Under the pieces are notes generated by a model. It was not told the origin of the DNA. It did no database searches and saw nothing but the letters and a program-made list of their open reading frames with translations. The position numbers were made by a program, and so were the translations under genes. Shown one piece after another: positions 17,169-25,497 of a stretch of DNA of 64,000 bases. The number at the start of each line of letters is the position of its first letter. Position 1 is the first letter of the stretch. Where the stretch lies: assembly GCA_964537035.1 (NCBI GenBank), contig CAZIAK010000001.1:62001-126000 (forward strand). Direction: 5' to 3'. This DNA is from CAZIAK01 sp964537035. GTDB lineage: Bacteria > Planctomycetota > B15-G4.

Positions 17169-17773
17169 CCGCCGGGGGGCCGACTCTCACAGGTCTGCTC
17201 CTGGCAGGCGGGCAGGCCCGGCGACTCGGGGGTCACAAGGCCACGGTCTCTGTGGGCGGGCAATCCTTGCTCGAACGAGCGGCCGATTTGGCTCAGGCGT
17301 GCTGCGACGAGGTGTTGCTGCTGGCCGGGGAGCGAGAGCTTTCACTGCCGGGCGTTCGGCGGCTTCCTGATCTTCCTGGTGTGGGCGGGCCCCTTGCCGG
17401 TCTGGCAGCGGGGCTTGAGGAGGCCGGTCACGGCTGGTGTCTGCTGCTGTCCTGCGACCAGCCCTTTCTCAGCGAAGATCATGTGACCTGGCTCAAGGGT
17501 TGCCTCGCCGGCGCCGACTCTCAGCCCCTGGCTGTCGTGTTCCAAGACGACCACGGTCTGCAGCCCTTCTGCGGGCTCTACCACCGCGACCTGCTGCCCA
17601 TCCTGCGCGCGCGCCTTGCCGATGGCGAGCGCTCCCTGCGCGGGCTGCTGAGCAAGAGCCCTCACCTGTCCGTCTCGATCGACGACTTGCCCGACGCGCT
17701 GGCCAGCGCCTGCTCGTTCGACGTGGACACCCCTGCCGATCTGGCCCGGGCCCGGGAGCGCTGTCCCTCATGA
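17165..17773 (+). CDS. mobA: Molybdenum cofactor guanylyltransferase
   Basis: Adds GMP to Mo-molybdopterin to make the MGD cofactor used by DMSO-reductase-family enzymes. GLLLAGGQARRLGGHKA is the nucleotide-binding motif of this nucleotidyltransferase fold. VGGPLAGLAAGLE and LLLSCDQPFLSEDHV (the metal-binding Asp) follow in the usual order, and FDVDTPADLARA near the C-terminus is typical. It has 202 residues, close to E. coli MobA (194). It is wedged between tatA and a polyprenyl synthase with 4-base overlaps on both sides. A CTP/cytidylyl version (MocA) cannot be fully excluded. Confidence 0.85.
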   Translation: MTAGGPTLTGLLLAGGQARRLGGHKATVSVGGQSLLERAADLAQACCDEVLLLAGERELSLPGVRRLPDLPGVGGPLAGLAAGLEEAGHGWCLLLSCDQPFLSEDHVTWLKGCLAGADSQPLAVVFQDDHGLQPFCGLYHRDLLPILRARLADGERSLRGLLSKSPHLSVSIDDLPDALASACSFDVDTPADLARARERCPS

Positions 17774-18765
17774 GTGTTGCCCAGGCCGCCTTGCTCGCGC
17801 CCATTGCCGAGGGCATGACCGAGACCGACAACATCTTGTCCCAGGTCTTGTTCGTGGACGACGCCGAGTCGGTGTCCGGGCTCATGTCCCATGTGAGCCG
17901 CTTCTCGGGCAAGCGCCTGCGCCCGGCGCTGGTACATCTGTGCGGTCAGCTCACTGGCGGGCAGGCCGCCGCGGGCGCGACCCACGAGTTGGCCACCATC
18001 GGCGCCATCATGGAAGCGCTGCACATGGCCACCTTGCTCCATGATGACGTGCTCGATGAGGCCGCGGTCCGTCGCCAGGTGCCCACTCTCAACCACATGA
18101 TGGGCAATCAGGTCCCCGTGCTCTTGGGCGACCTGCTTTACGCCCGAGCCTTTGATCTCTCGTTGACCCTGCCGACCACTCGGGCCGCAAAGGAGATCTC
18201 GGGCATGACCCAAGAGCTCTGTCGGGGCGAGATCGAGCAGAGCATGTTTCGCTTTGATGGACAGCCCGACGAAGAGCGCTACTTTCGGGTCATTCGGGGC
18301 AAGACCGCGTCCATGTTTCGTACGTCGTGCCTGCTGGGGGCGCTCTACGGCGGTGGCGACGAAGCCCAGGCCGAGCGCCTCTCCGAGTACGGCACGGGGT
18401 TGGGGCTGGCCTTTCAGATCATCGACGATTGCCTCGACGTGGTGGGCGACGAAGAGGCCGCGGGCAAGTCCCTGGGCACCGATCTGGAGACGGGCAAGGT
18501 GACCCTGCCCATCATTCGTCTGGCCAAGCATCTCGACGAGCAGGGACTGGCCCGCCTGGGCGAGCTGGTCAGCGGGGCCCAGGTCGACGATCGCCGCCGA
18601 GCCTTGCGAGAGAACTTCGATCTCGACGGCGCGGTGGCCGAGTGCCACCTAGAGGCGGACAGCCAGCTTCGTGGCTGCCTGGCCATCCTCGACGACTTTG
18701 GACAAGGGCCCCCCCGGCAAGCCTTGACCGAACTCTGCACCTTCGTGCTAGAGCGTTCTCACTGA
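17770..18765 (+). CDS. Polyprenyl diphosphate synthase (octaprenyl-type)
   Basis: A trans-isoprenyl diphosphate synthase, probably making the quinone side chain. The first aspartate-rich motif is LLHDDVLDEAAVRR and the second is FQIIDDCLDVVGDE. GKRLRPALVHL gives the conserved Gly-Lys-Arg-Pro for IPP binding. VLLGDLLYARAF is also characteristic, and residues upstream of the first DDxxD favour long-chain products. The ATG at 17770 overlaps the mobA stop by four bases and gives 331 residues, close to IspB (323). A much longer upstream frame runs through mobA and is discarded. Chain length cannot be fixed from sequence alone. Confidence 0.9.
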   Translation: MSVAQAALLAPIAEGMTETDNILSQVLFVDDAESVSGLMSHVSRFSGKRLRPALVHLCGQLTGGQAAAGATHELATIGAIMEALHMATLLHDDVLDEAAVRRQVPTLNHMMGNQVPVLLGDLLYARAFDLSLTLPTTRAAKEISGMTQELCRGEIEQSMFRFDGQPDEERYFRVIRGKTASMFRTSCLLGALYGGGDEAQAERLSEYGTGLGLAFQIIDDCLDVVGDEEAAGKSLGTDLETGKVTLPIIRLAKHLDEQGLARLGELVSGAQVDDRRRALRENFDLDGAVAECHLEADSQLRGCLAILDDFGQGPPRQALTELCTFVLERSH

Positions 18766-18792
18766 CCTCGCGCCCCCTGGGGAGACCTCCAC

Positions 18793-19668
18793 TTGGCCTT
18801 CCGTCCTGAGTGGTACAAGAACGACTCTCCCGGACAGCGGCGCGGACGCTCCCTGCCGGACTGGTCGGCCATCCGCTGGATCGTCACGGTCACCTTTTCG
18901 GTGTTCCTGATTCAGATCCTGGTTGCGGGTGGCAACGGCGATCCCCTGAGTCGCATCCTGGGCCTGCGCGCCTGGTGGCCCGTGGTCACTGAACTGCCGG
19001 GGGGCGAACCGGGTCTTGAGCGCTCGTTCAACCTGATGTTCCCCTTGCAGTTGTTCACCTACATGGCTGTGCATCAGCTGGGCGGGCTGAGCCATGTGCT
19101 GTTCAACATGTTGGTGCTCTGGATCCTGGGGCGCGACCTTGAGCCCAGCATGGGCAAGGCGAGTTTCCTCCGCCTGTACCTGACCGCTGGAGCGGTGGGT
19201 GGCTTGGCCCAGTGGGGAGGCTATCTGCTGAGCGGCGACATCGGCTCTGTGATCGGAGCTTCTGGCGCCGTCTATGGCGTCATGATGCTCGCCGTCCTCC
19301 GTGACCCCCACAAGTCGATGATCATCTTGCCCTTCCCCATCCCTATTCCGCTCTGGTTGCTGGTGGGCTTGAGGGTCTTGGGGGACGTGAACGGATTGCT
19401 CTTCGGCGGGGGGCCCATTGCCTACCTGGTGCACCTCACCGGCGCCGCTGTGGGCTACGTGTGGTTCAAGAGGGGCGACGTGGTGGGTCGGGCCCATGGT
19501 CAGTACAAACGGGCCAAGACGGCACAGAAGCGAGAGGCAGCAGCGGGCGGGCGTCGAGAAATGGACCGCATTCTCGGCAAGATCCAGACCGAGGGCCTGT
19601 CTTCGTTGAGCAAGAGCGAGCGCTCGTTCTTGAACGAGCGGAGCCGAGAGCTGCGAGAGGGTCGCTAG
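18793..19668 (+). CDS. Rhomboid-family intramembrane serine protease
   Basis: A polytopic membrane protein with six hydrophobic segments. The catalytic serine is Ser157 in IGASGAVYGVMM (the GxSG motif) and the catalytic histidine is His214 in VHLTGAAVGY. HVLFNMLVLWILG supplies the usual His/Asn oxyanion residues. A charged C-terminal domain of about 60 residues (RAKTAQKREAAAGG, then LSSLSKSERSFLNERS) lies in the cytoplasm and resembles the short tails of bacterial rhomboids. The TTG start at 18793 is preceded by GGGGAGA. It has 291 residues; substrates are unknown. It is placed between a polyprenyl synthase and an exported protein of unknown function. Confidence 0.88.
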   Translation: MAFRPEWYKNDSPGQRRGRSLPDWSAIRWIVTVTFSVFLIQILVAGGNGDPLSRILGLRAWWPVVTELPGGEPGLERSFNLMFPLQLFTYMAVHQLGGLSHVLFNMLVLWILGRDLEPSMGKASFLRLYLTAGAVGGLAQWGGYLLSGDIGSVIGASGAVYGVMMLAVLRDPHKSMIILPFPIPIPLWLLVGLRVLGDVNGLLFGGGPIAYLVHLTGAAVGYVWFKRGDVVGRAHGQYKRAKTAQKREAAAGGRREMDRILGKIQTEGLSSLSKSERSFLNERSRELREGR

Positions 19669-19700
19669 AGATGGACGGAGCGAAAGCACAGGAGACAACC

Positions 19701-21797
19701 ATGCAGGCTGCAAGAACGAAGACTTTGTGGACGGGCATGGCCTTGGCTCTGCTACTGGCCGTCATGGCCCCGCCCGCCACCTGCCAGGACGCCGAGATTC
19801 AGGTGCCCGACGATCTGGCCAGTTTCTGGGCCAAGTGGAGCGACGCCAAGAAGTCGCCCCTCGACGCGCCCATGGACAAGGTCTCGCGGCAGAACCCTGA
19901 AGAAGCCGAACTCATGTTGAACCTGCTGCTCGACGACGTGAGCCGCCAGGACTCCTCCAGCCTCTTCCACGAGCTGCGACTGTTGGCCTGGAGCATGGAC
20001 CGGGTGCAGAAGTCGGAGCGCTACATCAGTCGCGTGCGCCTGGTGAGTGACATGAACCTGGGCGACCGCAAGCGGCGAGTCGCCGCCCTGCAACTCTGGT
20101 GGGACGCCTTGGATGTCGAAGACACGGCCAAGACGTTGCGCACGGACAAGTCGTGGTTGGACGCATTGGCCGCCTACGAGGCCGCCAAGTCGGCCTTCGA
20201 GAAGCTCTCCGACGGCGAGTACACGGTCTTCTGCCTGGTGCGCTGCGGCGAGATCCAGCGCAAGCGAGGCCTCAAGTGGGAACAGGCACAGTATCTCAAG
20301 CAGGTCGTCGAGGTGGCGGGCCAGCTGCCCTTCGAGGAGCCGGCCTTGAAGCTCTCCGAGGAGGTCCTGGCCACCCTGGTGGCGGGGGGTATCGACCCGG
20401 ACGGACCTCGGCCTGCCGACAGTCCCACCGGGGGGACGGACGATGCTCGTGGTGGAGTGGGGCTGGAGGCCTTCGCGGCAGGTTCCGAGGAGCAGGTGTT
20501 CACCTTCGCCCGGAGCAGCGGCAAGAAGGGGATCACCGGTGTCGAACTCCCCAGCTATTTCAACAGCGAGCAGTACCAGCTCTGGCCCATGACCTGGGTT
20601 GACAAGGATGGCCCCAGCGATTTCGACTCCCAGCGCGGCGCCTTTTTCAAGCCCGGCGGCAAGCCCTGGGTGGTCACCCGGGATGGCATGGCGACTTTCC
20701 TCATCGACAGCGATGGCGACGGCGAGCCCGAGGTGCGCTTCACGGCCAGTTCGACGCCTTCGCGTGTGGAGATCGATACGGGTGACGGCGGCGTACCCTA
20801 CGCGTTCATGATCTCCAGCCTCTCTCAGCGTGAGCCGCTCTTCGACATCCAGACCAACTACGCGCCCACGGTCGACGGCGCCCGCCTGCGGTTCTTCCCG
20901 GCCTACTGGTACGAGGGCAAGATCCTGGGCGAGAAATGGAAGATCTACGACAGCGACATGGACGGCGGGCTGGGTCAGTCCTACGTCTGGGGGGATGACC
21001 TCTACACCGACCTCGATCCTGATGGCGATGCCTGGTGGACCACCGACTCGGTGCAGATCGGACGATCCAAGAGTGCCATTCCCTGGTCGAGCGTCCTGCC
21101 CATCGGTGGCGACTTCTACCGAGCCTGGGTCGATCTGGGCAAGGAGGAGATCAAGCTGCGCAAGCTGAACATCACCACCGGCGAGGTGCTGCTCGACATC
21201 GACACCAAGGTCATGCCCCAGTCCATCGTGGTGCGGGCCGTGGACGAACTCATGAAGGACGCCTTTTTCGAGCTGATTCCGCCGCGCAAGGGCAAGCCGG
21301 TGACCTTGCCGGTGGGCAAGTACCAGCTGGCCAGCGGTCGCATCGCTCAGGGCAAGAAGACGAGCATGAACCAGGTGCGCATCTACGTGGGCGACACGAA
21401 GCCCTTCGAGGTGCGTGAGGGCGAGACCACCACCGTAGAGCTGGGGGCGCCCTACAAGCTCACCTTCAAGACCGAGAGCCATGCTGACGGCGCCTTGGTG
21501 GACGGGCGTTCGTTGCGCATCCATGGGCGAGGCGGCGAAGAGTACGCGATGCTCTTCGATGTGCCCCTGCTGCCAATGCTCGCAGTGCAGGATGCCGCCG
21601 GGCACAAGGTGGGCAAGCCCCGGTCCATGCGCAAGGCCGCGGTCTCTGACTGGGTGGTCGACGTGGTGGGCAACATCCTCTGGTTCCCCCTGGACGAAGT
21701 GATCGAGGTGCCTCGGGGCGAAACGTACAAAGTGCAACTGACCCAAAAGGCCCATAGCCTCCTTGGCGGGCCCTTCGAGAGCGATTGGACCCGCTGA
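19701..21797 (+). CDS. Exported protein of unknown function, 698 residues
   Basis: Not recognised. The ATG at 19701 has AGGAG six bases upstream and starts a signal peptide (TLWTGMALALLLAVMAPPAT, cleavage near Cys-Gln-Asp). An ATG at 19671 is a weaker alternative. Residues about 35-220 are charged and helical, with TPR-like character (AALQLWWDALDVEDTA). From about 250 on the protein is beta-rich, with acidic Asp-Gly loops (DSDGDGEPEVRF, DLDPDGDAWW) that could bind calcium. The C-terminal 200 residues contain several Ig-like strands (VRIYVGDTKPFEVREGETTT). It is six bases upstream of serS and is probably co-transcribed with it. A periplasmic or surface location is likely; no enzymatic motif is visible. 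Confidence 0.7.
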   Translation: MQAARTKTLWTGMALALLLAVMAPPATCQDAEIQVPDDLASFWAKWSDAKKSPLDAPMDKVSRQNPEEAELMLNLLLDDVSRQDSSSLFHELRLLAWSMDRVQKSERYISRVRLVSDMNLGDRKRRVAALQLWWDALDVEDTAKTLRTDKSWLDALAAYEAAKSAFEKLSDGEYTVFCLVRCGEIQRKRGLKWEQAQYLKQVVEVAGQLPFEEPALKLSEEVLATLVAGGIDPDGPRPADSPTGGTDDARGGVGLEAFAAGSEEQVFTFARSSGKKGITGVELPSYFNSEQYQLWPMTWVDKDGPSDFDSQRGAFFKPGGKPWVVTRDGMATFLIDSDGDGEPEVRFTASSTPSRVEIDTGDGGVPYAFMISSLSQREPLFDIQTNYAPTVDGARLRFFPAYWYEGKILGEKWKIYDSDMDGGLGQSYVWGDDLYTDLDPDGDAWWTTDSVQIGRSKSAIPWSSVLPIGGDFYRAWVDLGKEEIKLRKLNITTGEVLLDIDTKVMPQSIVVRAVDELMKDAFFELIPPRKGKPVTLPVGKYQLASGRIAQGKKTSMNQVRIYVGDTKPFEVREGETTTVELGAPYKLTFKTESHADGALVDGRSLRIHGRGGEEYAMLFDVPLLPMLAVQDAAGHKVGKPRSMRKAAVSDWVVDVVGNILWFPLDEVIEVPRGETYKVQLTQKAHSLLGGPFESDWTR

Positions 21798-21803
21798 TTC
21801 ATC

Positions 21804-23078
21804 ATGCTCGACATCAAGACCATTCGTGACAATCTCGAGGCCGTGAAGGCCGGAGCCCTGCTGAAGCACATCGCTGTCGATGTGGATCGCCTGATCGATC
21901 TCGACGACGAACGGCGGCGGCTGATCCGAGCTGCCGAAGATGGCAAGGCGGAGCAGCGTCGGCGCAGCAAGGCCCTCGGCGGCATGTCCCCCGAAGAGCG
22001 CGAGGCCGAGGTGGCCGCCCTGGGCGGGCTCAAGTCGACGATTCGCGAGAGCGAGAATCAGCTGGCTGCGGTGCGCACCGAGTTCGACGCCCTGCTCCTG
22101 GCCGTGCCCAACATCCCGGCTGCTGAAGTGCCCGCAGGGGCGGACGACACTGAGAATGTGGTGATGCGTCACGAGGGCGAGGTCAGCACCCCGGACTTCG
22201 AGCTCAAGGATCATGTCGAGCTGGGCAAGAGCCTGGGTTTGATCGACATGGAACGTGGGGTCAAGATCTCGGGGACGCGCTTCTACTTCTTGCGCGGCGC
22301 GGGAGCCTTGCTCCACCGGGCGGTGCTGAACTTCGCCTACGATCACATGGTGGCCAAGGGGTTCGAGCCGTTCGAGGTTCCGCTGCTGGTGCGCGACCCG
22401 GCCATGATCGGCACGGCCTACTTCCCCGGTGGTGAAGAGCAGACCTACCGCATCGAGAAGGACGCCCTGAGCCTGGTGGGTACGGCAGAAGTGCCGCTCA
22501 CATCTTTTCGGTCAGATGAGATCATTGACCCCGCTGAGCTGCCCATCCGCATGGTGGCTCGGTCGGCCTGTTTCCGTCGCGAGGCGGGAGCTGCAGGCAA
22601 GGACACCCGCGGCCTCTACCGCATTCACCAGTTCGAGAAGGTCGAGCAGGTGGTCATCGGCCTCAACGATGAGGAGACGTCCCTGGCGGAGCATCAATCG
22701 ATCCTGCGCAACAGCGAAGAGGTCATGGTGGCCCTGGGGCTGCCCTACAGGGTGGTGAACGTGTGTGGCGGAGATCTGGGTGGGCCGCACGTGCAGAAGT
22801 ACGACATCGAGACCTGGATGCCCTCCCGGGGAGCCTACGGCGAGACGCACTCGGCGTCGCGCTTCCACGACTACCAGGCTCGGCGGCTCAACCTGCGCTA
22901 CAAGGATGAGGCGGGCAAGATGCGCTTCTGCCACACGCTGAACAACACGGTGATCGCCAGCCCTCGTGTGCTGATCCCACTGCTTGAGCTGTACCAGCGC
23001 AAGGACGGGTCGGTGGCGGTTCCTGAGGTGCTGCAGCCCTACATGGCTGGCCGTACGGTCATTGAACCGGTGGGGTAG
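21804..23078 (+). CDS. serS: Seryl-tRNA synthetase
   Basis: Class II aminoacyl-tRNA synthetase that charges tRNA-Ser (and tRNA-Sec where present). It starts MLDIKTIRDNLEAVKAG, with the N-terminal coiled-coil tRNA-binding arm (about 30-105). The catalytic core has motif 2 (ACFRREAGAAGKDTRGLYR, with HQFEKVEQ following) and motif 3 (TLNNTVIASPRVLIPLLE). LVGTAEVPLTS is the serine/ATP pocket. It has 424 residues, the normal length. The stop codon TAG forms the first bases of a dispersed repeat element. Confidence 0.97.
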   Translation: MLDIKTIRDNLEAVKAGALLKHIAVDVDRLIDLDDERRRLIRAAEDGKAEQRRRSKALGGMSPEEREAEVAALGGLKSTIRESENQLAAVRTEFDALLLAVPNIPAAEVPAGADDTENVVMRHEGEVSTPDFELKDHVELGKSLGLIDMERGVKISGTRFYFLRGAGALLHRAVLNFAYDHMVAKGFEPFEVPLLVRDPAMIGTAYFPGGEEQTYRIEKDALSLVGTAEVPLTSFRSDEIIDPAELPIRMVARSACFRREAGAAGKDTRGLYRIHQFEKVEQVVIGLNDEETSLAEHQSILRNSEEVMVALGLPYRVVNVCGGDLGGPHVQKYDIETWMPSRGAYGETHSASRFHDYQARRLNLRYKDEAGKMRFCHTLNNTVIASPRVLIPLLELYQRKDGSVAVPEVLQPYMAGRTVIEPVG

Positions 23079-23255
23079 GGCAGCGCTACAGGTCGCTCTT
23101 TTTGGCGCGGTCCGGGCGTTCGTGCTTCTCACCAGGGAGGCCGTTCCGCTCAGACAGGGTCGGCTTGGGGCCTCCACACTCGCTGCAGACCCCCCTGGTG
23201 AGAAGCACGGACGCCCTCGCTGGTGGCAGGAGAGGCGACCGTGGCCTTTGGGGGC
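23078..23255. repeat. Dispersed stem-loop element, copy A
   Basis: It begins with GGGCAGCGCTACAGGTCG (23078-23095), which overlaps the last base of the serS stop. After 15 bases comes TCCGGGCG, then a 24-base left arm (23114-23137) whose reverse complement lies at 23193-23216 with one mismatch that would be a G-U pair in RNA. The 55-base loop holds a small inner hairpin (GAGGCC at 23137, GGCCTC at 23169). A right flank (about 23217-23255) resembles the right flank of copy B at 60953-60992. It lies between the convergent serS and gspJ genes. Function is unknown; it could act as a bidirectional terminator. Confidence 0.65.
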
Positions 23256-23263
23256 GGTGTTTC

Positions 23264-23308
23264 TTGGTGACGCTGGTCTTGGTGACGCTGGTCTTGGTGG
23301 GGCTGGGC
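23264..23308. repeat. 15-bp tandem repeat, about three units
   Basis: Two exact copies of TTGGTGACGCTGGTC (23264-23278, 23279-23293) are followed by a degenerate third (23294-23308). They lie just before the gspJ stop. They look like slippage in non-coding DNA. Confidence 0.7.
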
Positions 23309-23319
23309 TGGGCGTGGGC

Positions 23320-24276
23320 CTAGCCGCCACCGCCGCCGAAGAGATCGTCTAGCAAGTCGCCCAGGTCTACGTCGGAGCCGCCGCCTGAGCCGCCGTCGGG
23401 GTCACCGTCAGGGTTGCCAGAGCCGTTGGGGTCGTCAGGGTCCAGCTCGTCGCCATCGGCGCCCTGTGCACCGCCTGTGCCTCCGTTGGCAGCGGTCGTG
23501 GCTCCGGTGAAAGTGGGTGGGTGGGGATGGACGCGCATGGACAGCGCCGCCCCTTGGTCGAGGGCTACGATGCGCCTGTACCAGCGGGTCCGCTCGGCTT
23601 CCTTGGTGATCAGGGCGCGGTCGTCAGCAGAGCGAGGACCCACTTCGATACCCAGCTCGATGGAGACCATGGCGGGCAAGGAGTGGCTGTCCTCTGCGTC
23701 CCAGTCTTCGACGGGTTCGTGGGCCAGCACCCTGTCTTCGTAGTAGCGCAGCTCGAAGGCCACGACCCGATCGTGCAGCCGCTGATAGAGGCCGTCTTCG
23801 AGGGGCTTGTCGTCCACGTGGTAGGCCTGCCGCCGCCAGAGTTCGAGCACGTCGGGCAGGTCTGGGTTGGGGCGCAATCTGTAACCCGTCTCCACCAGGT
23901 CTGCGCTGACCTCCTGTTCGCCCACCCGGTAGGTGGTGGTACTGTCCACCGTACTGAGAAAGAGCAGCGTGTCCGCTGACTCGCCGAGCATGGTCCGGGC
24001 GTCGCCCTTGAAGACCTTGTCCTCGGCCATGTTGACGACCCAGGCTCGGCGCAGGTCTTCGGCGATGACATCGAGCAGCTGGGGGCCCAGGCGGGCGGCG
24101 CGCACTTCGCGCTGCAGCAACTCGCGGGTGTCGAGAGTCGTGTTCAGTGTGGTGTAGAGGCCGACCATGATCAGGCCCATGATCGTCAGGGCGAGCATGA
24201 CCTCGATGAGGGTGAAGCCTTGCTGGAGCGGTTCAGGCGCGGGGCGCGGGGCTATCCGGTGGGGGTGCTGAATCAT
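23320..24276 (-). CDS. gspJ: Type II secretion minor pseudopilin GspJ-like
   Basis: A minor pseudopilin of a type II secretion-like machine. The prepilin leader is cleaved at G|FTLIEVMLALTIMG, with Glu5 of the mature protein present, followed by the hydrophobic helix. ELLQREVRAARLGPQLLDVIAEDLRRA is the helical region seen in GspJ. The globular part ends near residue 250. After this comes a tail of about 60 residues made of Asp, Gly, Asn and Pro with an oligo-Gly end, which GspJ proteins do not normally have. It is the last gene of the gspD-J operon and overlaps gspI by four bases. Assignment as J rests on operon order and the N-terminal region. Confidence 0.75.
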   Translation of the reverse strand: MIQHPHRIAPRPAPEPLQQGFTLIEVMLALTIMGLIMVGLYTTLNTTLDTRELLQREVRAARLGPQLLDVIAEDLRRAWVVNMAEDKVFKGDARTMLGESADTLLFLSTVDSTTTYRVGEQEVSADLVETGYRLRPNPDLPDVLELWRRQAYHVDDKPLEDGLYQRLHDRVVAFELRYYEDRVLAHEPVEDWDAEDSHSLPAMVSIELGIEVGPRSADDRALITKEAERTRWYRRIVALDQGAALSMRVHPHPPTFTGATTAANGGTGGAQGADGDELDPDDPNGSGNPDGDPDGGSGGGSDVDLGDLLDDLFGGGGG

Positions 24277-24860
24277 CCCAGGTCCTCCGCAGGCTGGCCG
24301 GCCTCGTCGTCGTCTTCTTCCTCCTCTTCGAAGACCCGAGGCAGGAAGCCCTCGATGGTCAACTCGTCGAGGGCGTCGTCGTCTTCATCGTCTGCACCCG
24401 GGGCGTCCCAGCTGGGCCAGAAGACCGTGATCTTGTAGCGGCGCACGCGGTGAGGGCTGGATCGCTCTTCATCTTCGTCGTCGGGAGGCACGCCAGCATC
24501 CCCCGGGAGCAGGCCCTGCTCGTAGTCGTCGAAGACGTCCTCCTCGAGTTCGTCGTCGTAGACGTTGAGCCCTGTGGAGAGGTCATACTCCTTGAGCGTC
24601 ATCTCGTAGGTAAAGGTGGGATCGCCCTCGACCTCGCCCTCCAGGCCCTCGAGTTCTCGAACCTCCAGCGCGCAATCCGCCAGCAGCTGCTCCGCGTGGC
24701 TCAGGCCCATGATCAGTCGGCTGGCCCGGTAGGCCTTGCGCGTCGACGTCTGGCGAACCTGCAGCATGGGCAAGATCACAAAACCCAGCATGGCCACGGT
24801 GACCATGATCTCAAGCAGGGTGAAGCCCCGTTCGGAGCGGCCCTCAGCGGAAGTCGGCAT
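24273..24860 (-). CDS. gspI: Type II secretion minor pseudopilin GspI-like, very acidic
   Basis: A prepilin with the cleavage site G|FTLLEIMVTVAMLGF and a membrane helix (about residues 13-35). YRASRLIMGLSHAEQLLAD resembles the conserved helix after the membrane segment in GspI. The rest is unusually acidic, with runs of Asp and Glu (DELEEDVFDDYEQG, FEEEEEDDDE), making the mature protein strongly negative. It has 195 residues against about 120-130 for typical GspI. It overlaps gspH by 17 bases and gspJ by 4. I and J could be swapped; the call rests on order and size. Confidence 0.65.
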   Translation of the reverse strand: MPTSAEGRSERGFTLLEIMVTVAMLGFVILPMLQVRQTSTRKAYRASRLIMGLSHAEQLLADCALEVRELEGLEGEVEGDPTFTYEMTLKEYDLSTGLNVYDDELEEDVFDDYEQGLLPGDAGVPPDDEDEERSSPHRVRRYKITVFWPSWDAPGADDEDDDALDELTIEGFLPRVFEEEEEDDDEAGQPAEDLG

Positions 24861-25410
24861 CCGTCAGCTCCACGGGTTCGAGGCGCCCACTGTGCACCTC
24901 GTAGGTGTTGAGCAGCCCGGGGAAACGGATGGTGTAGACCTCAAGCTCAGGAAACTCGGGGTTCAACACCACCACGTCATGGGGCGGCACCTGTCCTAGG
25001 GGCGAGATGATGATCTCCACCTTGCCCTCGTCCCGGGCGTCTTCGCTGCCGATCACCAGCACGCTGTCGAGGGCCATGCCCTCTTTCACAGTCTCGGGGG
25101 GGATCACTTCTGTCCGCCCCGGCCCCAGGAGCACGTGGTCGTCATCGAACTCGAAGGGGTAGTCAGCCCCCCAGCTCTCTGTCTCCAGGTCGTAGTGGAA
25201 CACCACAGTCTTCCTGGCAAAGAGCGCGTGGGTGCGCATGCGCACCATGGAGTCGCCGATGGCCGTGGCCGTGGCTTTCAGCCGGGACTGGGGCAGCATG
25301 TTGGTCCCCGAACCGAAGAACACGGACATCGACATGCCGATGATGGTGATGGTCACCATCATCTCGATCAGGGTGAACCCCCGATGCTGTCGTGTGCGTT
25401 TCTGGCTCAT
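24844..25410 (-). CDS. gspH: Type II secretion minor pseudopilin GspH-like
   Basis: A prepilin with leader MSQKRTRQHR and cleavage at G|FTLIEMMVTITIIGMS. The helix is followed by LKATATAIGDSMVRMRTHALF, the GspH/FimT-like segment that binds alongside the major pseudopilin. The C-terminal part is beta-rich and ends at 188 residues, near the usual size. It lies 83 bases downstream of gspG, with a small hairpin between them, and overlaps gspI. Confidence 0.75.
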   Translation of the reverse strand: MSQKRTRQHRGFTLIEMMVTITIIGMSMSVFFGSGTNMLPQSRLKATATAIGDSMVRMRTHALFARKTVVFHYDLETESWGADYPFEFDDDHVLLGPGRTEVIPPETVKEGMALDSVLVIGSEDARDEGKVEIIISPLGQVPPHDVVVLNPEFPELEVYTIRFPGLLNTYEVHSGRLEPVELTDADFR

Positions 25411-25479
25411 GGACTCAACGGCTCTCTGTTGCGGTCAGGCGTTCGCGGTGTGGAGCATGGGTGCTCTGGCAGGCAGGGG

Positions 25480-25497
25480 CTGACCCGGTCAGGTCAG
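25480..25497 (-). terminator. Stem-loop between gspG and gspH (possible attenuator)
   Basis: CTGACC (25480-25485) and GGTCAG (25492-25497) form a 6-base stem with a 6-base loop that includes the gspG stop codon. There is no T-run, so it is not a classic terminator. It could stabilise the gspG end of the message or reduce read-through into the minor pseudopilin genes. Confidence 0.35.

Noticed and set aside
23102..23323. 73-residue plus-strand frame with LVTLVLVTLVL at its end
   Set aside because: Lies in the repeat element and the 15-bp tandem repeat; the hydrophobic end is a product of the repeat, and no ribosome site is seen.
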